NCBI RefSeq assembly: GCF_024399315.1
Contig: NZ_CP075170.1
Coordinates: 1,364,001 to 1,428,000 of the forward strand
Length of the DNA stretch: 64,000 nucleotides
From: Chryseobacterium sp. MA9
Lineage (GTDB): Bacteria; Bacteroidota; Bacteroidia; Flavobacteriales; Weeksellaceae
Direction: 5' to 3'
Below, in pieces: positions 34,105-41,665 of this stretch; within the stretch, counting starts at the first letter, position 1; every line of letters starts with the position of its first letter. Made by a program: the position numbers and the translations under genes. The notes under the pieces are model-generated. The model saw only the letters and a list, made by a program, of their open reading frames with translations, had not been told where the DNA came from and ran no database searches.

Positions 34105-34531
34105 GATTATATGTTTTAATGGTTTTTATCTTTTATAGCATAATAGTTTTATTTAAACATATGAGACTCTCCATACTTTTAAAAAAACATATTACATTAA
34201 TTACCAATAAGATACATTCATGAACAATGAAATAAATGTACAAATTAATTTTATTAAATAATATGGAATTTCACTATACTATTAAAATATATCTATAACA
34301 CTGAATAACAACAACTTATAGGTTTCCAATGATAATAACTCAAATTTACACATCAGATTATCAATAAATTAACACTTCAAAAAGAGAAAAATATTTAACA
34401 TTTTACCTGTAATCAAATAATTAATATCATAATAATTTGGTTTGGTTTTATAAGATTGCTGAAAAATAAGAAATAAGAGAAAAAGGTTTCAAGATTTTAA
34501 AATATTCCAATGATTGCAGTCTACAAAAAGA
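34105..34531. other. AT-rich upstream region of the terpene synthase array
   Basis: About 430 bases, unusually AT-rich, with no gene I can support and no clear TAnnTTTG box on the minus strand. It must hold the promoter of the terpene array. Confidence 0.35.
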
Positions 34532-34556
34532 ACTCCTGTTGAAAATCTACAGGAGT
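34532..34556. terminator. Intrinsic terminator
   Basis: ACTCCTGT (34532-34539) pairs perfectly with ACAGGAGT (34549-34556). T-rich tracts follow on both strands (ATTTTAATTTTG on plus, TCTTTTTG on minus). It ends the operon at 34589-36782. Confidence 0.85.
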
Positions 34557-34588
34557 ATTTTAATTTTGATATTTACTAATAGTGAACT

Positions 34589-36298
34589 TTAATCAATAAC
34601 CGGAAGAGACCCCAGCGTAAATTGCACGGTTTTTTCCTGATAGATATTGGGATTCATTGCATTGGGCACTACTAAAGTCAAATCGGTCCTTTCACCAGGT
34701 TCATAGTTTTTTAAAGCATCGGTAAAAGTCTGAGCATCATATACGGAATAAGAACCCACTTTTTTAACCAGAGTACCAGGCAGGATATTATTGAGATGTA
34801 AAGCTCCACCTACAGTCGTTGGTCCTATTAATACCCCTTTTACATTCTGAAGAACGGTATTGTATCCATTATAAATATACAGCTGTACATCCCATGGAAT
34901 AACATCTATAACTCCTACAGAAGCTCTAAACTTCACATCTTCTTTAGCAATGACAGGTTGAGTAACCGCATGCTGTACAGATATTGCTTTCGTATGGCTG
35001 TAATCTTCCACTGTCTTAGTCATTTCAGTGCTGTTCAGCACCCTTTTAAAGGAGGTGTTACCGCGGGCTGTATTATTTCCCCACCTTACTCCATTGGCTA
35101 TAAATCCTATATAATCTTTTCTGCCAAGGGCGGCTACAGCAGCTTCGATATTGGGAGTCAGGTTAGGATCATTTTTTTGCAATGACTCTGCAAACTGCAA
35201 ATGTAAATTCTGCAACTTATCATTTCCTTCTGCTTTTGCTTTTTCGGCTGCCTGAAGGTGATTTTTAAGGGCTTCTTCCTGAGAGATATCAGGAAAGAAT
35301 TTTTCTTCAAATTGATTAATCATATCATCATCTGCATCGTACATTTCGATTCTCGTATTATTAATTTTTTCAGCATTATACTGGCTGTCAACCTGCTGAT
35401 TGAATGAAGACTTCATCGATTTCCTGCTGCTTCCTAATCCAAGAAATGCCCATCCGCTTGATTTCTGGCTGACACTGCTCTTTTGAGCATCACTTAAAAA
35501 TTGGTTAACAATCGTACTGCCATCTATATGTGCATTAATATAACTGGTTTTAGAATTCTTAAATTTGTAACTGACAGATATATCTCCATTTCCGTTTGCC
35601 AGCAGATTCTTAACATACTCTGTAGGATTTTCAATACTAATATTTTTAAAACTTTTATTTCCAACCAAAGTTCCTGAAATGCGCTTGCTGTAAACAATTT
35701 CCCCTCCTGCTTCCACAATGAATTCTACCTCGGTAGGTGAAATGATCTGGCTTTGAAAATTTGTATTATAGTCTTTAATCAATAGTTCCTGAGGGGCAAG
35801 CATGGTAGTTTCATACTGCTTGGCTAAGGAAAAGAAATGATTGGTTAATCCAGGATTGGTAATCAGGTAAGGCGTCAACATGGGCTGCCCGTTTGTATTT
35901 TTTAAAATTGGAGGATAAAAAGCTGCTATTGTCGTGCTTCTTATTGCAGCACAAATTGATGCTTTCTGGCTTTCATTGGGTAATGCCAGTTCCTGTGTTA
36001 CCGGAATAATCAACGTACGGATATTATCAGAACTCTTGTAGGTTTCATTTCCTTTACTGTCTATATATTTAATATTATTGATATCAAACTTAAGAATGGG
36101 TAATATAAATACTTTAGCAACAGTACCCTTAGCAACATTTTCATAAAAGCCGTGGGTATTATAAAGCGCATATTTCCCTTTACTATCTATGGCTACATAA
36201 TTTTCGACTGAAAATTTGTTTGAATTTGGTGTCACCTGCGACCAAATAACTCCAGTATTGGCAAATAGCAATACAATGATTACATAAAGATTTTTCAT
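34589..36298 (-). CDS. Secreted protein of unknown function
   Basis: The protein has 569 residues. A signal peptide (MKNLYVIIVLLFANTGVIWSQ) precedes a periplasmic or outer-membrane protein without a lipobox or T9SS tail. A helical, charged stretch lies at ~325-375 (DQFEEKFFPDISQEEALKNH-like, then QAAEKAKAEGNDKLQNLHLQ). The last ~110 residues (GVLIGPTTVGGALHLNNILP ... TFTDALKNYEPGERTDLTLV) look like a degenerate PDZ module. I do not recognise the rest. It follows a DUF5675 gene by 7 bases, in one operon. Confidence 0.75.
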   Translation of the reverse strand: MKNLYVIIVLLFANTGVIWSQVTPNSNKFSVENYVAIDSKGKYALYNTHGFYENVAKGTVAKVFILPILKFDINNIKYIDSKGNETYKSSDNIRTLIIPVTQELALPNESQKASICAAIRSTTIAAFYPPILKNTNGQPMLTPYLITNPGLTNHFFSLAKQYETTMLAPQELLIKDYNTNFQSQIISPTEVEFIVEAGGEIVYSKRISGTLVGNKSFKNISIENPTEYVKNLLANGNGDISVSYKFKNSKTSYINAHIDGSTIVNQFLSDAQKSSVSQKSSGWAFLGLGSSRKSMKSSFNQQVDSQYNAEKINNTRIEMYDADDDMINQFEEKFFPDISQEEALKNHLQAAEKAKAEGNDKLQNLHLQFAESLQKNDPNLTPNIEAAVAALGRKDYIGFIANGVRWGNNTARGNTSFKRVLNSTEMTKTVEDYSHTKAISVQHAVTQPVIAKEDVKFRASVGVIDVIPWDVQLYIYNGYNTVLQNVKGVLIGPTTVGGALHLNNILPGTLVKKVGSYSVYDAQTFTDALKNYEPGERTDLTLVVPNAMNPNIYQEKTVQFTLGSLPVID

Positions 36299-36305
36299 GA
36301 TTAAA

Positions 36306-36782
36306 CTATTTAAAGGTTATTATAATGTTTTTATCAGGAGTACTGTTAGGATTTGAGGTACCATAAAATGCGTTCTTCAATTTACTGTACGCCAGTTTAC
36401 TATTTCCCACAGTACAATTTTTAATATCAGTTTCCATTCCCACCAAAACACATCCTTTGATCTGCTTTGTATAGTTTCCCATATGAATTTGTACCCCATC
36501 TCTGTCTGGTACATTTTCAAGCTGTATTCTCCATCCGTCATTTTTATCATATCTTAAAATACCGTTATAGGATCCGGAAGGAATACAACTGATATTTTTT
36601 ATATTATTTTCCCATGGCAGTTCCAATGTATGACAGATGACTTTTTTATCTGCAATGAGATATCCTAAGGTACAAGCCGCTGATGATAGTTTTCTTTCAA
36701 TAACTATTTCAAAATTTCCTTGCCCAAAAAGACTGCCTGAAAAAAGAGCGGTCAATACAATTACCAATAAAGCTGTTTTCAT
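36306..36782 (-). CDS. Exported DUF5675 family protein
   Basis: The protein has 158 residues from ATG 36780-36782, chosen because it opens a signal peptide (MKTALLVIVLTALFSGSLFG); 20 additional upstream codons are open but not signal-like. The mature part matches DUF5675: FEIVIERKLSSAACTLGYLI, CHTLELPWENNIKNISCIPS, GVQIHMGNYTKQIKGCVLVG. These proteins are small and often linked to phage or toxin-like loci; the conserved His and Cys suggest an enzyme, but no activity is established. It is first in an operon with the unknown secreted protein. Confidence 0.85.
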   Translation of the reverse strand: MKTALLVIVLTALFSGSLFGQGNFEIVIERKLSSAACTLGYLIADKKVICHTLELPWENNIKNISCIPSGSYNGILRYDKNDGWRIQLENVPDRDGVQIHMGNYTKQIKGCVLVGMETDIKNCTVGNSKLAYSKLKNAFYGTSNPNSTPDKNIIITFK

Positions 36783-37081
36783 GGTTCTATATTTTAAGAT
36801 TGAAGGTAAACCTGTAGTTCTAGAAATACCGATTGATTTCATGGTAAAATTACATGTAAATCGGCTGCCGGTCTATGGCACTTTTGTGTAATATTTCAAT
36901 AGTCTTTCCTACTGCCACCCATACAGTAAATCCTTAAATGACTTCACTTATATAAAAAGCACCGCCACTTATTAATCCCTTCTTTGCACTGAATATCTGA
37001 TATCTCATTTTTGAACCATAAAATAAGCGGTATCCGAAAAGCTTTACATAAAAGAGTAGGAAAATAAAAACATTTTGTATT

Positions 37082-37258
37082 ATGAAAAATCTAAAAAAAA
37101 TTTCAAGAAATGAATTGAAAACAGTAACAGGAGCCGGAATAATTGGAGGGCCATTTCCGTCAGTATGCATATACACTCATCAATGGTGTGAAAAAGTAAA
37201 GCGATGCATCCCAAAAACAATAAATTGTGATGATCTTGTGATACCTCAGCCTATTTAA
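37082..37258 (+). CDS. Bacteriocin-like peptide with double-glycine-type leader
   Basis: The peptide has 58 residues, and I could establish the gene by reading the plus strand directly. It begins MKNLKKISRNELKTVTGAG, the leader pattern of Chryseobacterium bacteriocin-like peptides and of the ComC/leader family, with GAG-IIGG as the processing zone (~17-23). The core (~35 residues) contains four Cys (positions 29, 36, 42, 49), so two disulfides or Cys-based modification are possible. No peptidase-containing ABC transporter or modification enzyme is in the window. A strong terminator follows at 37332-37366. Antibacterial activity is not shown. Confidence 0.78.
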   Translation: MKNLKKISRNELKTVTGAGIIGGPFPSVCIYTHQWCEKVKRCIPKTINCDDLVIPQPI

Positions 37259-37331
37259 AATAGAAGGTAAAACAATTTGCCACATACTTTTGAAGTATTT
37301 TTGAGAATCACAATAATAGCTCCAAGCAAAC

Positions 37332-37366
37332 AAATCCTGCAAATCACTGATTTTGCAGGATTTTTT
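37332..37366 (+). terminator. Intrinsic terminator of the bacteriocin-like gene
   Basis: AAATCCTGCAAA (37332-37343) pairs perfectly with TTTGCAGGATTT (37352-37363) over an 8-base loop, with a T-run to 37366. The ~310 bases from here to the AraC gene are AT-rich and contain no gene I can support. Confidence 0.9.
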
Positions 37367-37678
37367 CAATGCCAAGGTAAAAACATCTCATCATCAGCAC
37401 AGTAATACATTTAACATTGTTAAGATAAAGTAGTAATATACTTAAGTGTAACTACCATTTATAATCAAACTTTCAGATAATAAATCTGACAGAAAAGAAA
37501 TCCGAACTTAATGCTAAAACATAGTTATTTTTATATACATTTATATTAGTTCAAATCAAGCTTCAAAATAAGTAACTAAATATCCTAATTATACCATATG
37601 GCTTGATCTTTGAGCCCATTTTAGCTGTATAATCTGCCTTTATAGAACAAATTAATCATTTTATTGAAGCTTATTACT

Positions 37679-38509
37679 ATGTACGTTATTACAGATCATT
37701 TAAAAAATTTAGGATTTAGCATCAACACATTAAATAATATAATACAGAGAAATAATAATAAAAGAAGTTTTAATACACTCGAATATTTCTGTATCTATAT
37801 CATTATAGAAGATATCACATTAGAGGTAGAAAACATTCCATATTCCATAAAAGGTGGTCATATAGCATTTGTAGGCCCGCAAAAACAAATTGTATTTGGA
37901 GAAACTAAACGCGGTGAGATTTATATAATTACATTTTCATCAAGTTTTTATGAAAGATCTGCAAAAGATAGCATGTTTATCAATTCAAGACTTTTTTTTA
38001 ATTATGATTCTGATGTTTTTATAGCACCTTTTGAAAATATTAAGGAAATGAACATTGTTTTTATGGGAAGAATGCACAACTTTCAGCACAAAGATGAAAG
38101 TTTATATGTTTCTGCTGCCCATAACGCTATTGAAAGACTGATACTGGATGCATTTTTGCATATCCCGGCCGAAACACTGAAAAAAGATATCAAATTTGAC
38201 TATCTCCACTACGTCAATAGATTCAAAGTTCTTTTACAGAGGGACTATAAAAAGGCTAAAAAGGTTTCCCACTATGCTAATGAACTCAATATCACTCCAA
38301 GAAAACTAACTGAAATGACTGAGTATGTTCTGGGAAAAACAGCAAAACATATTATTATTGAAAAATTGATCAATGAATGCAAAAAATCCCTTAGTTTCTC
38401 AGGCCACAACATTTCTGAAATTGCTTATGATCTGGGATTCAGCGATGAAGGTAATTTTAGTAACTTTATTAAGAAACATACAGGAAAAAATCCCTCAGAA
38501 ATGAAATAA
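37679..38509 (+). CDS. AraC-family transcriptional regulator, probable pilus regulator
   Basis: The protein has 276 residues from ATG 37679; an in-frame TTG 15 bases upstream is less likely. The N-terminal ~150 residues are cupin-like (YFCIYIIIEDITLEVENIPY, GGHIAFVGPQKQIVFGE). The C-terminal AraC domain has two helix-turn-helices (KVSHYANELNITPRKLTEMT and NISEIAYDLGFSDEGNFSNF) and the closing HTGKNPSEMK. It lies 55 bases upstream of, and in line with, the pilus gene cluster. AraC proteins such as Rns/CfaD activate the alpha-class fimbriae of E. coli, so local control is a reasonable inference. Confidence 0.92.
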   Translation: MYVITDHLKNLGFSINTLNNIIQRNNNKRSFNTLEYFCIYIIIEDITLEVENIPYSIKGGHIAFVGPQKQIVFGETKRGEIYIITFSSSFYERSAKDSMFINSRLFFNYDSDVFIAPFENIKEMNIVFMGRMHNFQHKDESLYVSAAHNAIERLILDAFLHIPAETLKKDIKFDYLHYVNRFKVLLQRDYKKAKKVSHYANELNITPRKLTEMTEYVLGKTAKHIIIEKLINECKKSLSFSGHNISEIAYDLGFSDEGNFSNFIKKHTGKNPSEMK

Positions 38510-38564
38510 TATAAAAATAATATTGTATTTTTGGATAAATAACAGATCAGTGAAAAATTAATAT

Positions 38565-38930
38565 ATGTTGAAAAGATGTTTTTTTTCAGTAATTTTCCTT
38601 TTTGTTTCCATGAGTATCTATGCGCAGGCAGATGATGTTCAGGTGAATGTAAGACTTTATCCTACACAAATGCTGGCACTTGGAGGTGACAGTGAAATGA
38701 CTGATGATACAGATGAAAGTATCCAGCCGGAAATGAACGCTGTTATCATTTCAAGTCCATCAGGTTTTCAGTTAGGAATTCAGCAGGATGATAAAGATGA
38801 GTATAATCTCATCAAAAGTCAGAATGGAGTTATAGAAAAAAAATTCATGATAAATCAAAAAATAGATAAAATTATAAAACAGTTTAAAGATAAGTCTACT
38901 TCTATGATGTTAACTTTAATCTCTCAATAA
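38565..38930 (+). CDS. Minor pilin-like secreted protein
   Basis: The protein has 121 residues, with a signal peptide (to ~IYAQ, 21). The mature start DDVQVNVRLYPTQMLALGG parallels the major pilin at 39229 (QNVTLNVRLKPIQTLIVN). Further shared points are IISSPSGFQLGI against IYSTGGFQVKV and the terminal LTLISQ against LTYTIISQ. It therefore looks like a shortened or specialised pilin of the same fold, perhaps an initiator or terminator subunit. A -7 box (TATTTTTG, 38526-38533) lies ~30 bases upstream. It is separated from the major pilin by ~300 bases with a separate promoter. Confidence 0.8.
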   Translation: MLKRCFFSVIFLFVSMSIYAQADDVQVNVRLYPTQMLALGGDSEMTDDTDESIQPEMNAVIISSPSGFQLGIQQDDKDEYNLIKSQNGVIEKKFMINQKIDKIIKQFKDKSTSMMLTLISQ

Positions 38931-39173
38931 GCCGATCTGCAGCTTATTTACTATGCATTAAATATTATTTTTTTAAATTTTCACCTATTCATTTTTAGTA
39001 AATTGACAATAATATAATATTGATTTAACAACATTAACAATATTTTTAATTTTTAATTAACTTAAACCTCCATATTTCTTTATAAAATACTCTTTTTCAG
39101 CAAGATTATTTCCAAAACCAAATTTACAAATCTTTAGTACTTTTTCACAAAATAAGTACCTATACCTCTTTCT

Positions 39174-39181
39174 AAATTTGC
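39174..39181 (+). promoter_or_regulatory. -7 promoter box of the major pilin gene
   Basis: TAAATTTG lies 48 bases upstream of the ATG at 39229. No good -33 box is present at 19 bases, which would suit a promoter that needs an activator such as the AraC protein at 37679. The rest of 38931-39228 is very AT-rich and holds no gene. Confidence 0.6.
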
Positions 39182-39228
39182 ACCTGAAAAAAAACAAGAA
39201 TTAATATACTATTAAAACTCCGTTATTT

Positions 39229-39753
39229 ATGAAGAAATATATTGTAGCCTCAATGTCGCTATTTGGTTTTGTTGCATTCAAGGCTCAACAAAATGTAACA
39301 TTAAATGTTAGATTAAAACCTATTCAAACCCTTATTGTTAATCCTGCTCAAAAAGTTGTCAACTTAGACTATAAAACCAAAGATGATTATGCAAACGGAG
39401 TATCCTCTGTAAATGCTGACCATTTAAGTATTTATAGTACCGGAGGTTTTCAGGTTAAAGTAAAAAGTGCTAATGCAGCATTGCAAAGTGGAGCAAAGAA
39501 TATCCAGGCCAACACAATTCAAATTAAGGCCAGTGCAGGAACTGAAGTTCTTAACGGAGCTCAGTATGCACAGAATGTACAGCTTTCAGCTAACGAAGCT
39601 ACATTAGTAACATCCGCTAATGGTGGTGTAGACAAAAAAATTAACATTGAATATAAAGGAGCAGGAGCCAATGCTTATCTTGACAATTATATTGCAGGTC
39701 AGGATCCTACCGTTTATACAACAGAGTTAACGTATACTATTATTTCTCAATAA
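39229..39753 (+). CDS. Major pilin subunit (putative) of a chaperone-usher-like pilus
   Basis: The protein has 174 residues, with a signal peptide (to ~FKAQ, 19). The mature protein begins with an alternating hydrophobic strand (QNVTLNVRLKPIQTLIVN), the form expected of a donor strand, and resembles in layout the alpha-class pilin CfaB start. The body is all-beta, and the last strand is YTTELTYTIISQ. The stretch YKTKDDYANGVSS ... LSIYSTGGFQVKVKS aligns with the C-terminal domain of the adhesin at 40634. There are no cysteines. It has its own promoter and is followed by a large hairpin, so it should be the most abundant product. The pilin role is inferred from context and these internal similarities. 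Confidence 0.78.
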   Translation: MKKYIVASMSLFGFVAFKAQQNVTLNVRLKPIQTLIVNPAQKVVNLDYKTKDDYANGVSSVNADHLSIYSTGGFQVKVKSANAALQSGAKNIQANTIQIKASAGTEVLNGAQYAQNVQLSANEATLVTSANGGVDKKINIEYKGAGANAYLDNYIAGQDPTVYTTELTYTIISQ

Positions 39754-39777
39754 GTATTTAGATATTATATAAACTAC

Positions 39778-39816
39778 TACAGATAAAGTGTTACAAATTG
39801 TAGCACTTTATCTGTA
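39778..39816 (+). promoter_or_regulatory. Large intercistronic hairpin between the major pilin and the chaperone
   Basis: TACAGATAAAGTG (39778-39790) pairs perfectly with CACTTTATCTGTA (39804-39816). The 13-base loop can extend by a further four pairs (TACA/TGTA). No strong T-tract follows, so it should act as a partial terminator or RNA-stabilising end. It would keep pilin mRNA abundant and downstream assembly-gene mRNA low, as hairpins after pilin genes do in other fimbrial operons. Confidence 0.78.
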
Positions 39817-39837
39817 CTTTAACAGCAAAGTATAATA

Positions 39838-40641
39838 ATGAACCGATCCTATATCTTCATTGTATTCTCTTTACTTTTTTTCTGTTCTCCAATCAAGGCT
39901 CAGACAGGAGTATCAGTATCTCCTCCTAGACTTTATTTTGAATCTGATGCAGGAAAAAGTACTACCCAGAAAGTAACAGTAACCAATGTAAGTGCAAAAA
40001 ACTCTCTGGACATGGCTGTCAGTTTAGGTGACTGGGAATATAATGAAACAGGAGAAAACAAAATGTCTCCAGCCAATACACTGCCGACATCTTGCGCCAG
40101 CTGGATATCCATAAAAAATGAAGATACCTATTTTACTTTAGCTCCAGGGGAAAGAAAAGATATTGATGTAACCATCACTCCTCCCGGTACATTATCAGAT
40201 CAGATGTTAGCCCATACTGCTGTTCTGTATGTCAGTCAGATGAATCCTGTGAATGATGTGGATAATAAAGGAGCCAATATAAAAGTAAGCATTCGTTCAG
40301 GAATTAAACTCTTTCATAAGTTAACTGCCAAAGCCAGTAAAAAAATTGAAATCCATAATCTTACATTAGCCCAATCAAAAAAAGATCTTAGCATCTTATT
40401 CGAAAATCAAGGTAATATATGGACAGATGGGAAAATACAAACGGAACTTGTCAATACAGAAAACGGCAATAAAGTATCCCTTGACCAGATTATTTTCTAT
40501 ACTATGCCGGGAAATAAAAGAGAAGTGATTATACCTCTTCCTGCAACACTTTCAAAAGGGAAATATACAGCATCAGTAATGATTGATTATGGTGACAACA
40601 ATAATCTGGAGCTGGCAGAACTGAATTTTACGCATGAATAA
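39838..40641 (+). CDS. PapD-like periplasmic pilus chaperone
   Basis: The protein has 267 residues, with a signal peptide (to ~IKAQ, 22). The first Ig-like domain (TGVSVSPPRLYFESDAGKST, TQKVTVTNVSAKNSLDMAVS, CASWISIKNEDTYFTLAPGE, RKDIDVTITPPGTL) shows the PapD pattern, with an Arg early in the first strand and a long F-G region. A second Ig-like domain (~150-267) includes IKLFHKLTAKASKKIEIHNL. This matches the two-domain boomerang layout and the usual 230-270 residue length. It overlaps the adhesin gene by 8 bases. It would hold pilins ready by donor-strand complementation; the residues for that were not tested. Confidence 0.85.
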   Translation: MNRSYIFIVFSLLFFCSPIKAQTGVSVSPPRLYFESDAGKSTTQKVTVTNVSAKNSLDMAVSLGDWEYNETGENKMSPANTLPTSCASWISIKNEDTYFTLAPGERKDIDVTITPPGTLSDQMLAHTAVLYVSQMNPVNDVDNKGANIKVSIRSGIKLFHKLTAKASKKIEIHNLTLAQSKKDLSILFENQGNIWTDGKIQTELVNTENGNKVSLDQIIFYTMPGNKREVIIPLPATLSKGKYTASVMIDYGDNNNLELAELNFTHE

Positions 40642-41659
40642 AAAACTGTGTCTTATCCTATTATTGATCTCTATGAGCTGTTTTTCACAAATTTCATACA
40701 GCTCATGGGTAAACGGTTATCTGCAGATTAATTCTTATAACGGCAATACAAATCCGGATGCATACACACTTACTTTATCTGGTAATGGGAATATCAACAT
40801 CCCTTATTGGAGAGTTTCGGTAAGATTGAAGCAGCCTATTATGTCAAATAAAGGGAATTATATTTTACCCGCGAATAAAATTTCTTTTCAGCCGGTTTCA
40901 TCATCAGGAAAGGCTTACCCCAATCCGGTGCCATCCATTCCACAAATTGGTATGCCGCTTAATGTGATTTTGAAAGAAGGGCAAGAAGTATTCTTAATTC
41001 CCCAGTCAAACGCTGCCATATTTAATCAGCCAGCACAACCAAATGGTTATTATAATCTTCAGATTAAATACAGCATGAATCTGGCAGGAGGAACCTATCT
41101 GGGAGCATATCCTGCCTGGATTACTTTTACAGCTCCATTACAGTTTACGGCCTATGATCAGTACAATAACATCATTGGCACAGTAGATCATAATTTTCAA
41201 TTTCAGATCGGTACGCTTTCAGGAACCCCAACGGATATTCCGGAGATGTCTATGAAGTTTGGAGCTTCTGCAATAAACGGTAATCTGGAATTTAAAAATA
41301 TGCAGGATTATGTAAATGGAGCCAGTGTGACTTATTCCAATGCATTGATTGTAAAAAGCAATACGAATTATCAGATCAAATTAAAATCCCTTCAGACTCA
41401 GTTCAGTTCTTCTTCTGGTAATTTTCTGCCTCTTGATGCAGTACAGCTTAATCTGATTCCTATTTCAGGCAATATGGGAACTGTATCTGCTGTTTTGCTG
41501 AGTACAATGCCACAACTTATCGCTGCCGGTGGTTCTACACAGAATACTGATGTTTATTATGACATGAAGTATTCTACTAAACCTAATGATGAAAGATTTA
41601 TCAATGCTAAAGCAGAAGATTATACGACAACCCTTCAATTCGAGATTACTCCTCAATAA
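40634..41659 (+). CDS. Two-domain tip adhesin (putative)
   Basis: The protein has 341 residues, with a signal peptide (to ~CFSQ, 18). The N-terminal domain (~20-195) is all-beta and contains WRVSVRLKQPIMSNKGNY. The C-terminal domain (~205-341) is homologous to the major pilin: LEFKNMQDYVNGASVTYSN against LDYKTKDDYANGVSS, ALIVKSNTNYQIKLKSLQ against LSIYSTGGFQVKVKS, and the ending YTTTLQFEITPQ against YTTELTYTIISQ. A receptor-binding domain joined to a pilin domain is the architecture of fimbrial tip adhesins such as CfaE. The ligand is unknown. The gene overlaps the chaperone and lies 6 bases before the usher-like gene. Confidence 0.8.
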   Translation: MNKKLCLILLLISMSCFSQISYSSWVNGYLQINSYNGNTNPDAYTLTLSGNGNINIPYWRVSVRLKQPIMSNKGNYILPANKISFQPVSSSGKAYPNPVPSIPQIGMPLNVILKEGQEVFLIPQSNAAIFNQPAQPNGYYNLQIKYSMNLAGGTYLGAYPAWITFTAPLQFTAYDQYNNIIGTVDHNFQFQIGTLSGTPTDIPEMSMKFGASAINGNLEFKNMQDYVNGASVTYSNALIVKSNTNYQIKLKSLQTQFSSSSGNFLPLDAVQLNLIPISGNMGTVSAVLLSTMPQLIAAGGSTQNTDVYYDMKYSTKPNDERFINAKAEDYTTTLQFEITPQ

Positions 41660-41665
41660 TTTATA

